This document shows, piece by piece, positions 13,704-20,118 of a stretch of 20,118 bases of DNA. A program made the position numbers and the translations under genes. The notes under the pieces were generated by a model, which had not been told where the DNA came from, searched no databases, and saw only the letters and a list, made by a program, of their open reading frames with translations. The stretch lies in contig CABSDO010000030.1 in the NCBI GenBank assembly GCA_902476475.1, positions 1 through 20,118 of the forward strand, written 5' to 3'. This DNA comes from an uncultured Collinsella sp. (lineage in GTDB: Bacteria; Actinomycetota; Coriobacteriia; Coriobacteriales; Coriobacteriaceae). Position 1 is the stretch's first letter. Each line of letters opens with the position of its first letter.

Positions 13704-15065
13704 TTGTCTCGACTGAACAAAGGGGCCGCGGAGCAGCGTTTTCCACTGCCCTCGATGCTCCAAAAGCTGGCCTGTGCCCTGGCTGTGGCGCTCGCCCTGG
13801 TATGCGCGGGGGCCTGCGTGCCCACGACCGCCCAGGCGCTTGAGACCGCAAAGATTACCGCCCGACCCAATACCGGTTCGGGTAGCGATGTGGTCGGCGG
13901 CACCGAGACGCGCATCACTTGGGAAGTTCAGGCCGATGCCGACGAGGAGCTGAGCGGTCTTTCGCTGACGTTTGTCGACGGCACGACGTTTGGTACCGAT
14001 GACACGCGATTGACGATGCTCTCGGGCGAGGACCTCATGGATCGTACGCCCATGAAGCCCACGTGCAAGGCTGACGGCCAGACGCTCAAGATTGACTTTG
14101 GCGAGACGGCGCCTGCCGGCGGCTATTTCCGCGTCGAGGTTTACGGTGTGACGTTTCCCGTCGAGGGCGGCGATGAGGCCTTTAGCGGCACCTATACGCT
14201 CGCCGACGGTTCGACCAAGAAGATCTCCAAGATTCCGTCGGTGGAGATCAAGGGCGTGACGGTCTTCGATAACTTCCTGGCCGACCTTAAGGAGCAGCCG
14301 TGGGTCGAGGCGTGGAACTCCAATATGTTCCTGCGCCTGTTCCTGAACCCGGTCATTTTGGTCCAGAGCCTGCCGATCGTCTTCAAGGGCTTCCTTATGT
14401 CGCTTTCGATCGTGCTCGTGGCGTTTCCGCTGGCAATTCCCTTTGGCTTTGCCCTGTCGCTTATGCGCATCTCCAAGTCGCGCATCCTGCGCTGCCTCGC
14501 CGGCATCTACGTGAATATCATTCGCGGTACGCCGGCGTTCCTGCAGATCTATATCGCGTTCTTCGGTCTGCCGTTGGCCGGCGTCAAGGTGGACGACTAT
14601 GTTTTGGGCGTTATCGTCATGGCCATGAACTCGTCTGCGTACCTGTGCGAGATCTTCCGTGCCGGTATTCAATCGATCCCCAAGGGCCAAAACGAGGCTG
14701 CTCGCTCTCTGGGCATGAATGCCTTCCAGACGCTGCTCTACGTTATGATTCCGCAGACGTTCCGCAATGTTTTGCCTACGCTGACCAGCGAGTTTATCTT
14801 GCTTTACAAGGATACGTCGCTGCTTGCCGCCGTGGGTGTGGTCGAAATCGTCATGAACGCCCGTACCATCGTGGCCACGACGGGCTCCATTACACCGTAC
14901 GTGGTTGCCGCCCTGTTCTATCTGGTCATCACCCTGCCGCTCGCTCGCTTGGTGAGCGGTCTTGAGGCGAGGCTTTTGGGTACGACCGAGACCAAGAAGA
15001 AGCGTCCCGCTAAGAGCGCCGGACAGGTTGTCGCGACGCCTGCCGATCACATCGCCGGTCTGTAA
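13704..15065 (+). CDS. Amino-acid ABC transporter permease with N-terminal extracytoplasmic domain
   Basis: A 453-residue protein. Residues about 20-45 are a signal peptide or first membrane helix (ending TTAQA). Residues about 46-205 are a beta-rich extracytoplasmic domain I do not recognise. Residues about 210-425 are a HisM/GlnP-type permease with about five membrane segments and the EAA loop around 329-350 (GQNEAARSLGMNAFQTLLY). The tail is basic. Plain permeases of this type are about 220 residues, so the N-terminal half is an addition. The start is TTG 13704, chosen because AGGAG sits 5 nt upstream; the in-frame ATG at 13755 has no SD. It is the second gene of the importer operon. Confidence 0.87.
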   Translation: MSRLNKGAAEQRFPLPSMLQKLACALAVALALVCAGACVPTTAQALETAKITARPNTGSGSDVVGGTETRITWEVQADADEELSGLSLTFVDGTTFGTDDTRLTMLSGEDLMDRTPMKPTCKADGQTLKIDFGETAPAGGYFRVEVYGVTFPVEGGDEAFSGTYTLADGSTKKISKIPSVEIKGVTVFDNFLADLKEQPWVEAWNSNMFLRLFLNPVILVQSLPIVFKGFLMSLSIVLVAFPLAIPFGFALSLMRISKSRILRCLAGIYVNIIRGTPAFLQIYIAFFGLPLAGVKVDDYVLGVIVMAMNSSAYLCEIFRAGIQSIPKGQNEAARSLGMNAFQTLLYVMIPQTFRNVLPTLTSEFILLYKDTSLLAAVGVVEIVMNARTIVATTGSITPYVVAALFYLVITLPLARLVSGLEARLLGTTETKKKRPAKSAGQVVATPADHIAGL

Positions 15066-15077
15066 GGAGGTCCTATC

Positions 15078-15830
15078 ATGAGCGAAACCAATAACTCGAA
15101 CGAGGTCGTCGTCAGCATTAAGAACCTCCAGAAGGCCTTTGGCGATAACGTGGTCCTGCGCGATATCGATCTGGATGTGCATAAGGGCGAGGTCGTCGTA
15201 GTTCTGGGTCCTTCGGGCTCGGGCAAGTCGACGATGCTTCGCTGCATCAATCGTCTGGAGCATCCTACGAGTGGTTCGATTGTCGTCGAGGGCGTTGATG
15301 TGTGCGCCAAGGGCGTTGACCTCAATAAGGTGCGTACGCACTTGGGCATGGTGTTTCAGCAGTTCAACCTGTTCCCGCACCTGTCGGTCAAAAAGAACGT
15401 CATGCTTGCGCAGCAAAAGGTGCTCAAGCGCAGCAAGGAAGAGGCCGAGAAGATCGCCGTCGAGGAGCTGACCAAGGTCGGTCTTGCCGAGCGTATCGAC
15501 TTTATGCCGAGCCAGCTCTCGGGCGGCCAGCAGCAGCGCGTTGCCATCGCCCGCGCCCTGTCGATGAACCCTCACGTTATGCTCTTTGACGAGGCCACGT
15601 CGGCGCTCGATCCCGAGCTGGTTCGCGACGTTCTGGGTGTCATGCGCGACCTGGCACGCGATGGCATGACCATGATTGTCGTGACGCACGAGATGGGCTT
15701 TGCCCGCGACGTCGCCGACCGCGTCGTCTTTATGGACGGCGGCGTCATTGTGGAAGAGGGTACGCCGAGCGAGGTCTTCGACCACCCCAAGAGCGAGCGC
15801 ACCAAGGCGTTCTTGGGCAATATCTCGTAG
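15078..15830 (+). CDS. glnQ: Polar amino-acid ABC transporter ATP-binding protein (GlnQ-like)
   Basis: A 250-residue cytoplasmic ATPase that powers the importer. Walker A is GPSGSGKST at 44-52, the Q-loop is VFQQFN at about 92-97, the signature LSGGQQQR begins at 147, Walker B is VMLFDEATSALDPE with Asp171/Glu172, and the H-loop is His204. The sequence is of the GlnQ/HisP class, normal length. It starts 12 nt after the permease stop with AAGGAGG and is the last gene of the three-gene operon. The glnQ name marks the class and does not prove glutamine as substrate. Confidence 0.95.
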   Translation: MSETNNSNEVVVSIKNLQKAFGDNVVLRDIDLDVHKGEVVVVLGPSGSGKSTMLRCINRLEHPTSGSIVVEGVDVCAKGVDLNKVRTHLGMVFQQFNLFPHLSVKKNVMLAQQKVLKRSKEEAEKIAVEELTKVGLAERIDFMPSQLSGGQQQRVAIARALSMNPHVMLFDEATSALDPELVRDVLGVMRDLARDGMTMIVVTHEMGFARDVADRVVFMDGGVIVEEGTPSEVFDHPKSERTKAFLGNIS

Positions 15831-15853
15831 CCGGTTGATGTAACTGCCGTTAT

Positions 15854-15895
15854 AAAAGAGCGGGGGCTGGACTTGAATCCAGCCCCCGCTCTTTT
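15854..15895. terminator. Bidirectional intrinsic terminator
   Basis: A perfect 18-bp stem, 15854-15871 with 15878-15895, loop of 6 nt, with T-rich ends on both strands (CTCTTTT on plus, CTCTTTTATA on minus). It ends the ABC importer operon on plus and the DUF3793-flavodoxin operon on minus. Confidence 0.95.
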
Positions 15896-15947
15896 GTAGG
15901 GATGAGGATGCGCTTTGATGCAGACTCTTTTGGAGGTCCTGGGTTCG

Positions 15948-16367
15948 TTACGCGAGCTCGGCTCCGAGGGCCTTGCAAGCGGTCTCGCCCTCATCGTCGG
16001 GCGCATCGTAGCAAATGACGGAATCGACGACATTGACGCCCGCCTCGTCGGCATCGGCCTTCCAGTTGTCCATCCACTCGCCCTCGGCCCACGAATAAGA
16101 GCCAAAGAGGACGACCTTCTTATCGCCGAGGGTCTCCTTGACCTCGTCCCACATAGGCTGGAACTCGTCATACTCAAGCTCCTCGGAACCCATGGCGGGG
16201 CAGCCGAAGGCAATGGCGTCATAGCTGGCGGCCTTGTCTGCGGAGAAGTCGGCGCAGGAGATGACCTCTGCCTCGGCGCCGGCACCGGTTGCGCCCTCGG
16301 CAACGAAGTTTGCCATGGCCTCGGTGTTGCCTGTACCGCTCCAGTAGACTACTGCGATCTTGCTCAT
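15948..16367 (-). CDS. Flavodoxin
   Basis: A 139-residue FMN-binding electron carrier of the short-chain type. The phosphate-binding loop is SGTGNTE at about 10-16, followed by the usual alternating alpha/beta segments (FGCPAMGSEELE, LFGSYSWAEGEW). It replaces ferredoxin in low-potential electron transfer, often under iron limitation. ATG 16367 is preceded by AAAGGA; longer in-frame extensions run through the DUF3793 gene and are not real. It lies 46 nt downstream of the DUF3793 gene, so the two probably share one transcript ending at the bidirectional terminator. Confidence 0.92.
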   Translation of the reverse strand: MSKIAVVYWSGTGNTEAMANFVAEGATGAGAEAEVISCADFSADKAASYDAIAFGCPAMGSEELEYDEFQPMWDEVKETLGDKKVVLFGSYSWAEGEWMDNWKADADEAGVNVVDSVICYDAPDDEGETACKALGAELA

Positions 16368-16413
16368 ATGTTTTCCTTTCGGTTGCGCGGCGTGCGGCCG
16401 CGTTTTGTATGCT

Positions 16414-17118
16414 CTATCGGGTTGCCTGGACAAGTTGTTCCAGGGTGCAGCCCTGTTGATAGATGTAGGTAAGGTATTGCGTGCATGCACGATAGGAATC
16501 GAAGGTCGTGAGCGCCTGCTCAACGTTTGTGTATACCTTCCATGCGCCAAAGACCTTATAGTTTTCGCCGTGCTGGACGATAAACTGATGGACATCTTCG
16601 TAGGGATAGCCCAAAAAATAGCCAATTTCGTGGGGGAACTCGCACATGCACCCCGTATCGCAGTGCCTATTTCGCGCTAGCGCGCAGACGCTGCCGTCAT
16701 AGGCGCTCTCTGCGGCATTGCTGCTTGCCAGCGTGATGCGCGCGGCGAGATGCACCAGGGATGCGGGCAGGTTGTGGACATCGTAACCTTCGGCGGCTAG
16801 CGCCGTCGTGGCACGGGGGTCGGAGAGGTATCGCATGAGGTCCGCAGGGCGATACACATAGATGAGCGCTCCGCACGGCCGCCAGACCAAAACGCTCATA
16901 TGGATTCCGAGTGGCTGGAGCTCGCGGTTGCATTGGGCTATGACGGCGAGCAGGCGAGAGCGTCGCTCTTCGATATGGGCGGCGCCGGGTTTTCCGTTTT
17001 GGTTGGCGTAAACGCCGGGATAGGTAAAGAGCGAAGCCGGCTTGATACCTGCGAGCGTAGGGGAGCAGTTGCGCACGACAGCCGTTTGGTATGTTGGGAT
17101 GTCAATGGTTCGAGTCAC
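16414..17118 (-). CDS. DUF3793 family protein
   Basis: A 234-residue cytoplasmic protein. The hallmark segment CEFPHEIGYFLGYPYEDVHQFI near residues 158-180 is, from memory, that of DUF3793, a family found mainly in anaerobic Firmicutes and Coriobacteria. It is rich in cysteines (for example CDTGCMCEF) but no standard cluster motif is visible. The biochemical role is unknown. It is often seen beside a flavodoxin gene, as here, which suggests a part in redox or iron/heme metabolism. The start is GTG 17118 with AAAGGAG upstream. A promoter lies at 17158-17185. Confidence 0.8.
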   Translation of the reverse strand: MTRTIDIPTYQTAVVRNCSPTLAGIKPASLFTYPGVYANQNGKPGAAHIEERRSRLLAVIAQCNRELQPLGIHMSVLVWRPCGALIYVYRPADLMRYLSDPRATTALAAEGYDVHNLPASLVHLAARITLASSNAAESAYDGSVCALARNRHCDTGCMCEFPHEIGYFLGYPYEDVHQFIVQHGENYKVFGAWKVYTNVEQALTTFDSYRACTQYLTYIYQQGCTLEQLVQATR

Positions 17119-17157
17119 GATGCTCCTTTCGGGTCCTCAGTTGTTAGCCTAGGAAAA

Positions 17158-17185
17158 CTTATACACGAAAGTAAGCCATGGTCAA
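17158..17185 (-). promoter_or_regulatory. Promoter of the DUF3793-flavodoxin operon
   Basis: On the minus strand TTGACC (17185-17180) and TATAAG (17163-17158) are 16 bp apart, predicting a start near 17151 and a leader of about 33 nt. Confidence 0.6.
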
Positions 17186-17211
17186 CAAAAAAGTTTGAAG
17201 AGGGAAACTAA

Positions 17212-17243
17212 TTGACCGAACGGACACGATTTTGGGTTAAGAT
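17212..17243 (+). promoter_or_regulatory. Promoter of the metal-binding protein gene (long spacer)
   Basis: TTGACC at 17212-17217 and TAAGAT at 17238-17243 are separated by 20 bp, longer than normal. The -10 box stands directly before the CsoR-like operator. Either promoter activity is low or another -35 is used. Confidence 0.4.
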
Positions 17244-17247
17244 GAGG

Positions 17248-17264
17248 ACACCCCATGGGGGTAT
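17248..17264. promoter_or_regulatory. CsoR-like copper operator
   Basis: ACACCCCATGGGGGTAT is a C-run/G-run pseudo-palindrome with the flanking TAT of copper-sensing CsoR operators such as that of Bacillus copZA. It lies just after the -10 box of the metal-binding protein gene, where a bound repressor would block initiation. Confidence 0.55.
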
Positions 17265-17293
17265 CTAGATAGTGCTACTTGAAAGGGGAACGC

Positions 17294-17677
17294 ATGAGCG
17301 ACTTGCTCAACCCTGCGAATCTCATCGTGTTGGCCGTCATTGCCGTCGGCATGTTTTTTGGACTGCGTCGCATTGTCGCTTCGACACACGGAAAGAGCTG
17401 CTGCAGCGATGGCGCGAGCGGTAAGAAGGCCAAAAAGGTTGTTGTGGTGGATACCGATGCATCGCACTATCCCTATAGCGATGAGCTGCTCATCGGCGGC
17501 ATGAGCTGTGACGGCTGCGCTCAGAACGTAGCCAATGCCCTCAATGCGCTGGATGGCGTGTGGGCAACGGTGACGTATGCGGACCACACAGCGCGCGTGC
17601 GCTCCAAGCGGCCGATCGATCGCGGTGTCCTTGAGGCTGTCGTGAGAGATGCGGGTTACTACGTCATGACGCTGTAG
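17294..17677 (+). CDS. Membrane-anchored heavy-metal-associated (HMA/CopZ-like) protein
   Basis: A 127-residue protein with one membrane helix at about residues 9-25, a cytoplasmic-type linker with a CC pair (Cys36-Cys37) and Lys-rich stretch, then an HMA domain at about 63-127. The metal site is GMSCDGC with Cys72 and Cys75, the Cu(I)-binding CxxC of CopZ/Atx1-like chaperones. It may receive or store copper at the membrane. ATG 17294 has AAAGGGG upstream. A CsoR-like operator upstream supports copper, but no csoR or copper ATPase gene lies in the window. Another soft metal is possible. Confidence 0.82.
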   Translation: MSDLLNPANLIVLAVIAVGMFFGLRRIVASTHGKSCCSDGASGKKAKKVVVVDTDASHYPYSDELLIGGMSCDGCAQNVANALNALDGVWATVTYADHTARVRSKRPIDRGVLEAVVRDAGYYVMTL

Positions 17678-17703
17678 GCCTTGCCTTGGATGCGCGTCCT
17701 TGT

Positions 17704-18129
17704 CTAGGCTCGTCCGCGTAGCTCGATGTCCTGGATGTCGTCGAAGTCGATGGCGATATCTTTGAGCTTGAGGAGTTTGAAAGCAGGGAGCGCCTCGTCG
17801 AGGATGCCGGTGCGGCTGCGATAGCCGTATGTATCGTAATAGGTGACACGAACCAAGTCGCCGCGCTTGAGGCCCTCGAGCTTTTTCGAAAGTTCGAGGG
17901 CTTTTTCTTCCGTGAGTTCGCATTTTGGCTCGGCGGTGATCTCTTGTTTACGCACGAGCTCGTAGTATCCCGTGAGGGCGGCAAAGGGCATAAACTGCGC
18001 GGCACGGCCGGCACGGACGGTGCCGTTGGCGGTGAGCCTGGGGTCGGCGGAGCGACGTCTTCCCTCGGGGTCCGCTAGGCGTTCAAAAGGTGTCGGTGGC
18101 CGCATCGGCTGTTGTTGGGACTTAGGCAC
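17704..18129 (-). CDS. YolD-like family protein
   Basis: A 141-residue protein with the YolD-like core RAAQFMPFAALTGYYELVRK and a C-terminal part ending DDIQDIELRGRA. YolD proteins are small partners encoded next to UvrX/ImpB-type Y-family polymerases in Firmicutes and may act like UmuD, though no UmuD peptidase residues are seen. The start is GTG 18129 with GGAGGA upstream. It overlaps the polymerase stop by 8 nt, so the two are translationally coupled and share the SOS promoter. Confidence 0.82.
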   Translation of the reverse strand: MPKSQQQPMRPPTPFERLADPEGRRRSADPRLTANGTVRAGRAAQFMPFAALTGYYELVRKQEITAEPKCELTEEKALELSKKLEGLKRGDLVRVTYYDTYGYRSRTGILDEALPAFKLLKLKDIAIDFDDIQDIELRGRA

Positions 18130-19627
18130 GATGTCCTCCTACCTGATCGTTGCGTTCGCGCGCGGTGGCGCCGGCGGTAAAGCTCAGCCCCTTAACCAGC
18201 GCGTTCTTGCCGTATTTGCCTTTCACGGCCAGCACGGCGCGTGCCAGGTCGCGCTCGCGCTCATCGGCCTCGATATCGCTGAACAGATCGATGGTGGCAA
18301 ATTCCTCGGGCATGAGGTTGCCAAATCCCAGATTGATGCGCTTGACCGGTCGTTTGGGATCGACAGTCTGCGCCCAGAGCTCATCGAAATAGCCCATGAT
18401 CTTCTTGAACGAATTGGTACGCTCGGGCAGCTTTCGCGAGGCGTTGGAGTGCGCAAAGAGTGCGGCATAGCCACCGCGCGGTTTGCCGCCATGCTCTCCC
18501 ACAAAGATGCCATCGATTGCCTGCGCTTCGCGCACCAGGCGACGCCGTTCGTCATCGCGCTGGACGGGCTTGGGCGCACGGGGCGCGAGCTCGGGGCCGG
18601 CGGTTGCGGTGGGTTCGATACTCGATGTGCTCGAGCGCAGGTGCCCGCATCCGTCCACATACTGCGCTGTACCGCTGGCGTCGAGGCGGCGTATGTCGGC
18701 GCGTTCGCTCGCGTAGCCCACAAAGAGCGAGATGCTGTCGCAGACCACGTGCTTATCGACCAAGTCTAAAACGGCGTTGTCGACCATCTCGCGCAAGACG
18801 GTATAGGCCTGTTCGTAGGCATAACCCTTCGAGAGCACCTGTCCTGTGGTGGTCGAAGTTGCTTGCGGGCGATAGGCTTGGATATCGGCGATGGTTGTCG
18901 GCTCGCGCCCGAAGGCATGGTCGATGAGATATTCGGCATTGACGCCGAGCTCGTCGTAAAGCAGGTTTTCGTCGAGCGCCGCGACGCCCATCAGATCGTA
19001 GACGCCGTATTTCTCGAGGCGGGCTGCCACGCCGGGACCGATGCCCCAGATATCGGTGATGGGACGATGGGGCCAGATCTCCTTGCGAAAGGTCTCGTCG
19101 TCGAGTATGCCGATGCGGCTGGGTACGTGCTTGGCGGTAATGTCGAGCGCTACCTTGGCCTGGAATAGGTTGGGGCCGATGCCGACCGTCGCCGTGATGC
19201 CGGTGCGCGCGAGGACCTCGTCGCGCAGCGTGCAGGCGAACCCTTCCGCATCGGTGTGATAGAGGTCCAGATAGGGCGTCACGTCGATAAAGCACTCATC
19301 GATGGAGTAGACGTGCACGTCCTGGGGGCTGACGTATTCCAGATAGATACCGTAGATTTTCGCCGACACCTCCATGTAATGCTGCATGCGCGGTACGGCC
19401 GTGATGTAGTCGATGCCATCGGGAATCTCAAATAGGCGGCAGCGGTTGTGAATCCCTAAGTCCTTCATAGCCTGTGTGATGGCGAGGCAGATGGTCGTGC
19501 GCCCGCGCGATTCGTCGGCAACGACCAGGTTGGTGGTGAGCGGATCGAGCCCACGGTCGACGCACTCGACGCTGGCATAAAACGTCTTGAGGTCGATGCA
19601 GATATAGGTGTGCTGCTCGTGCGCCAT
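18122..19627 (-). CDS. Y-family DNA polymerase (UvrX/ImpB/MucB/SamB-like), SOS-regulated
   Basis: A 501-residue translesion polymerase. Catalytic carboxylates are Asp12 (ICIDLKTFYASVE) and Asp110/Glu111 (YSIDECF). A helix-hairpin-helix part follows (ITDIWGIGPGVAARLEKYGV), and the little-finger domain occupies the C-terminal half. It is longer than Bacillus UvrX or DinB; an insert rich in Ser, Thr, Pro and charged residues lies around residues 330-370. ATG 19627 has AAAGGA upstream; the in-frame start at 19648 is less likely. It is the first gene of an operon with YolD, driven by a strong promoter covered by two LexA-like boxes. Confidence 0.93.
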   Translation of the reverse strand: MAHEQHTYICIDLKTFYASVECVDRGLDPLTTNLVVADESRGRTTICLAITQAMKDLGIHNRCRLFEIPDGIDYITAVPRMQHYMEVSAKIYGIYLEYVSPQDVHVYSIDECFIDVTPYLDLYHTDAEGFACTLRDEVLARTGITATVGIGPNLFQAKVALDITAKHVPSRIGILDDETFRKEIWPHRPITDIWGIGPGVAARLEKYGVYDLMGVAALDENLLYDELGVNAEYLIDHAFGREPTTIADIQAYRPQATSTTTGQVLSKGYAYEQAYTVLREMVDNAVLDLVDKHVVCDSISLFVGYASERADIRRLDASGTAQYVDGCGHLRSSTSSIEPTATAGPELAPRAPKPVQRDDERRRLVREAQAIDGIFVGEHGGKPRGGYAALFAHSNASRKLPERTNSFKKIMGYFDELWAQTVDPKRPVKRINLGFGNLMPEEFATIDLFSDIEADERERDLARAVLAVKGKYGKNALVKGLSFTAGATARERNDQVGGHRA

Positions 19628-19641
19628 CCGTGTCCTTTCAT

Positions 19642-19655
19642 CAAACACATGTTCT
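19642..19655. promoter_or_regulatory. LexA box 2 of the polymerase operon
   Basis: On the minus strand it reads AGAACATGTGTTTG, one base from the consensus CGAACRNRYGTTYG. Its centre is 17 bp from box 1, on the same side of the promoter, downstream of the predicted start. Confidence 0.65.
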
Positions 19656-19658
19656 TAT

Positions 19659-19672
19659 CGAATATCTGTTCG
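19659..19672. promoter_or_regulatory. LexA box 1 of the polymerase operon
   Basis: On the minus strand it reads CGAACAGATATTCG, one base from CGAACRNRYGTTYG, and within the actinobacterial form TCGAAC-N4-GTTCGA it matches 11 of 12 fixed positions. It touches the -10 box. Confidence 0.75.
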
Positions 19673-19701
19673 ATAATACCCGCTCATCTGGACATCGTCA
19701 A
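19673..19701 (-). promoter_or_regulatory. SOS promoter of the polymerase-YolD operon (TTGACG-17-TATTAT)
   Basis: On the minus strand TTGACG (19701-19696) and TATTAT (19678-19673) are exactly 17 bp apart. The -10 box abuts LexA box 1, so a bound LexA would block the polymerase. Confidence 0.8.
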
Positions 19702-19864
19702 AACCTGTCAAAAAGGGACTGGTTTGTTTTGGTAGGTATGGTCGTGCGGTTGGATTGGGTTTTAACGCAGCTCTAAAGAGCGCGAAACAGCTCGGAAAAC
19801 CTCGCTTCGTAGCATGAGCCTAACGATTGATACCGCCTATACGCACGGAAGGGTTGTGGAAAAG

Positions 19865-20118
19865 ATGGTCAATTATGGGTTTGGTATGCCGACGCGCCTT
19901 GTTGCGGATGGAGACGTGGCTCGCTGGTGCGGACGATTGGTCGCTCACTACGGTGGCACCAAGGCGCTGGTCGTGTTGGGCGGTGACAAACATACGCACG
20001 ATGAGCTCGTCTCGGCGGCGCTCGGCTCGCTTGATCGAGCCCTACTCGAGCGTGTGCTTTTCCACTGCGGCTCGTTTGAGGGCGACGGGGGAGACGAGCT
20101 GATCGACGAAGCCGTGGC
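19865..20118 (+). CDS. Iron-type alcohol dehydrogenase, N-terminal fragment (cut by window end)
   Basis: The frame runs open to the window end. From ATG 19865 the protein begins MVNYGFGMPTRLVADGDVAR, matching the N-terminal NPTRIxFG-type strand of iron-containing (butanol-type) alcohol dehydrogenases. KALVVLGGD, the NAD-binding loop region, follows, then a segment ending in GDGGDELIDEAV. Metal-binding histidines lie beyond the edge. An in-frame ATG at 19814 adds 17 residues unlike the family, and neither start has a good SD, so the start is uncertain. The 5' region is shared with the divergent SOS operon. Confidence 0.6.
   Translation, partial: MVNYGFGMPTRLVADGDVARWCGRLVAHYGGTKALVVLGGDKHTHDELVSAALGSLDRALLERVLFHCGSFEGDGGDELIDEAV

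Noticed and set aside
12695..13918. 407-residue open frame antisense to the binding-protein gene
   Set aside because: It covers the binding-protein gene, the intercistronic stem-loop and the permease start; composition bias only.
13578..15785. 735-residue open frame antisense to the permease and ATPase genes
   Set aside because: It is a shadow of two recognisable transporter genes; its Arg/His/Asp-rich sequence has no domain, and no SD was found.
19753..19782. TTGGAT-18-TAAAGA as promoter of the alcohol dehydrogenase
   Set aside because: Both boxes are poor, the -10 lies in a small GCTC/GAGC hairpin, and nothing else supports it.
1..20118. tRNA/rRNA genes, CRISPR arrays, insertion sequences, prophage
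   Set aside because: No cloverleaf, no regularly spaced repeats, no transposase or integrase motifs and no phage genes were seen on reading both strands.

Overview
The window is a stretch of ordinary chromosome from a GC-rich Gram-positive bacterium. Gene style fits an anaerobic gut actinobacterium of the Coriobacteriia, most likely Collinsella or a close relative: many GTG/TTG starts, strong AGGAGG-type Shine-Dalgarno (SD) sites, a PerR-type Fur protein, a DUF3793-flavodoxin pair, a YolD/Y-family polymerase operon with actinobacterial/Bacillus-type LexA boxes, and a Fe-S aldo/keto reductase. That assignment is inference from recalled families; no search was run. No phage, transposase, CRISPR array, tRNA or rRNA was seen.

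Layout. 1-3200: the tail of an unrecognised gene, a Cof-type HAD phosphatase, then on the minus strand a PerR-like repressor, an acylphosphatase and a Gfo/Idh/MocA oxidoreductase. 3199-6370: ribonuclease HI and a LysR regulator (minus), divergent from O-acetylhomoserine sulfhydrylase (metY). metY has a clear promoter, a LysR-type operator and a leader of about 176 nt. The leader holds a 17-codon upstream ORF and mutually exclusive base pairings. 6371-9256: a secreted coiled-coil protein, a small membrane protein, a ketopantoate reductase-like enzyme and a 64-residue unknown protein. 9257-12577: a Fe-S aldo/keto reductase, a second Gfo/Idh/MocA protein and endonuclease IV. The last two are each preceded by a copy of the same 63-nt hairpin element. 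12578-15900: a polar amino-acid ABC importer (lipoprotein, permease with an extra extracytoplasmic domain, ATPase) closed by a bidirectional terminator. 15948-17118 (minus): flavodoxin and DUF3793. 17294-17677: a membrane-anchored heavy-metal-binding protein behind a CsoR-like operator. 17704-19701 (minus): an SOS-controlled YolD/Y-family polymerase operon. 19814-end: the start of an iron-type alcohol dehydrogenase.

How it works together. metY plus the divergent LysR form a sulfur-assimilation/methionine unit that probably has two control layers (operator and leader RNA). PerR, flavodoxin and the Fe-S reductase point to redox and iron management. Endonuclease IV, the Y-family polymerase and RNase HI are genome-maintenance genes, but only the polymerase shows SOS control here.

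The most unusual non-coding signals are (1) the metY leader, (2) the pair of 63-nt hairpins whose stems show compensatory changes (10460-10522 and 11627-11689), and (3) a 71-nt near-palindrome between convergent genes at 1088-1158.
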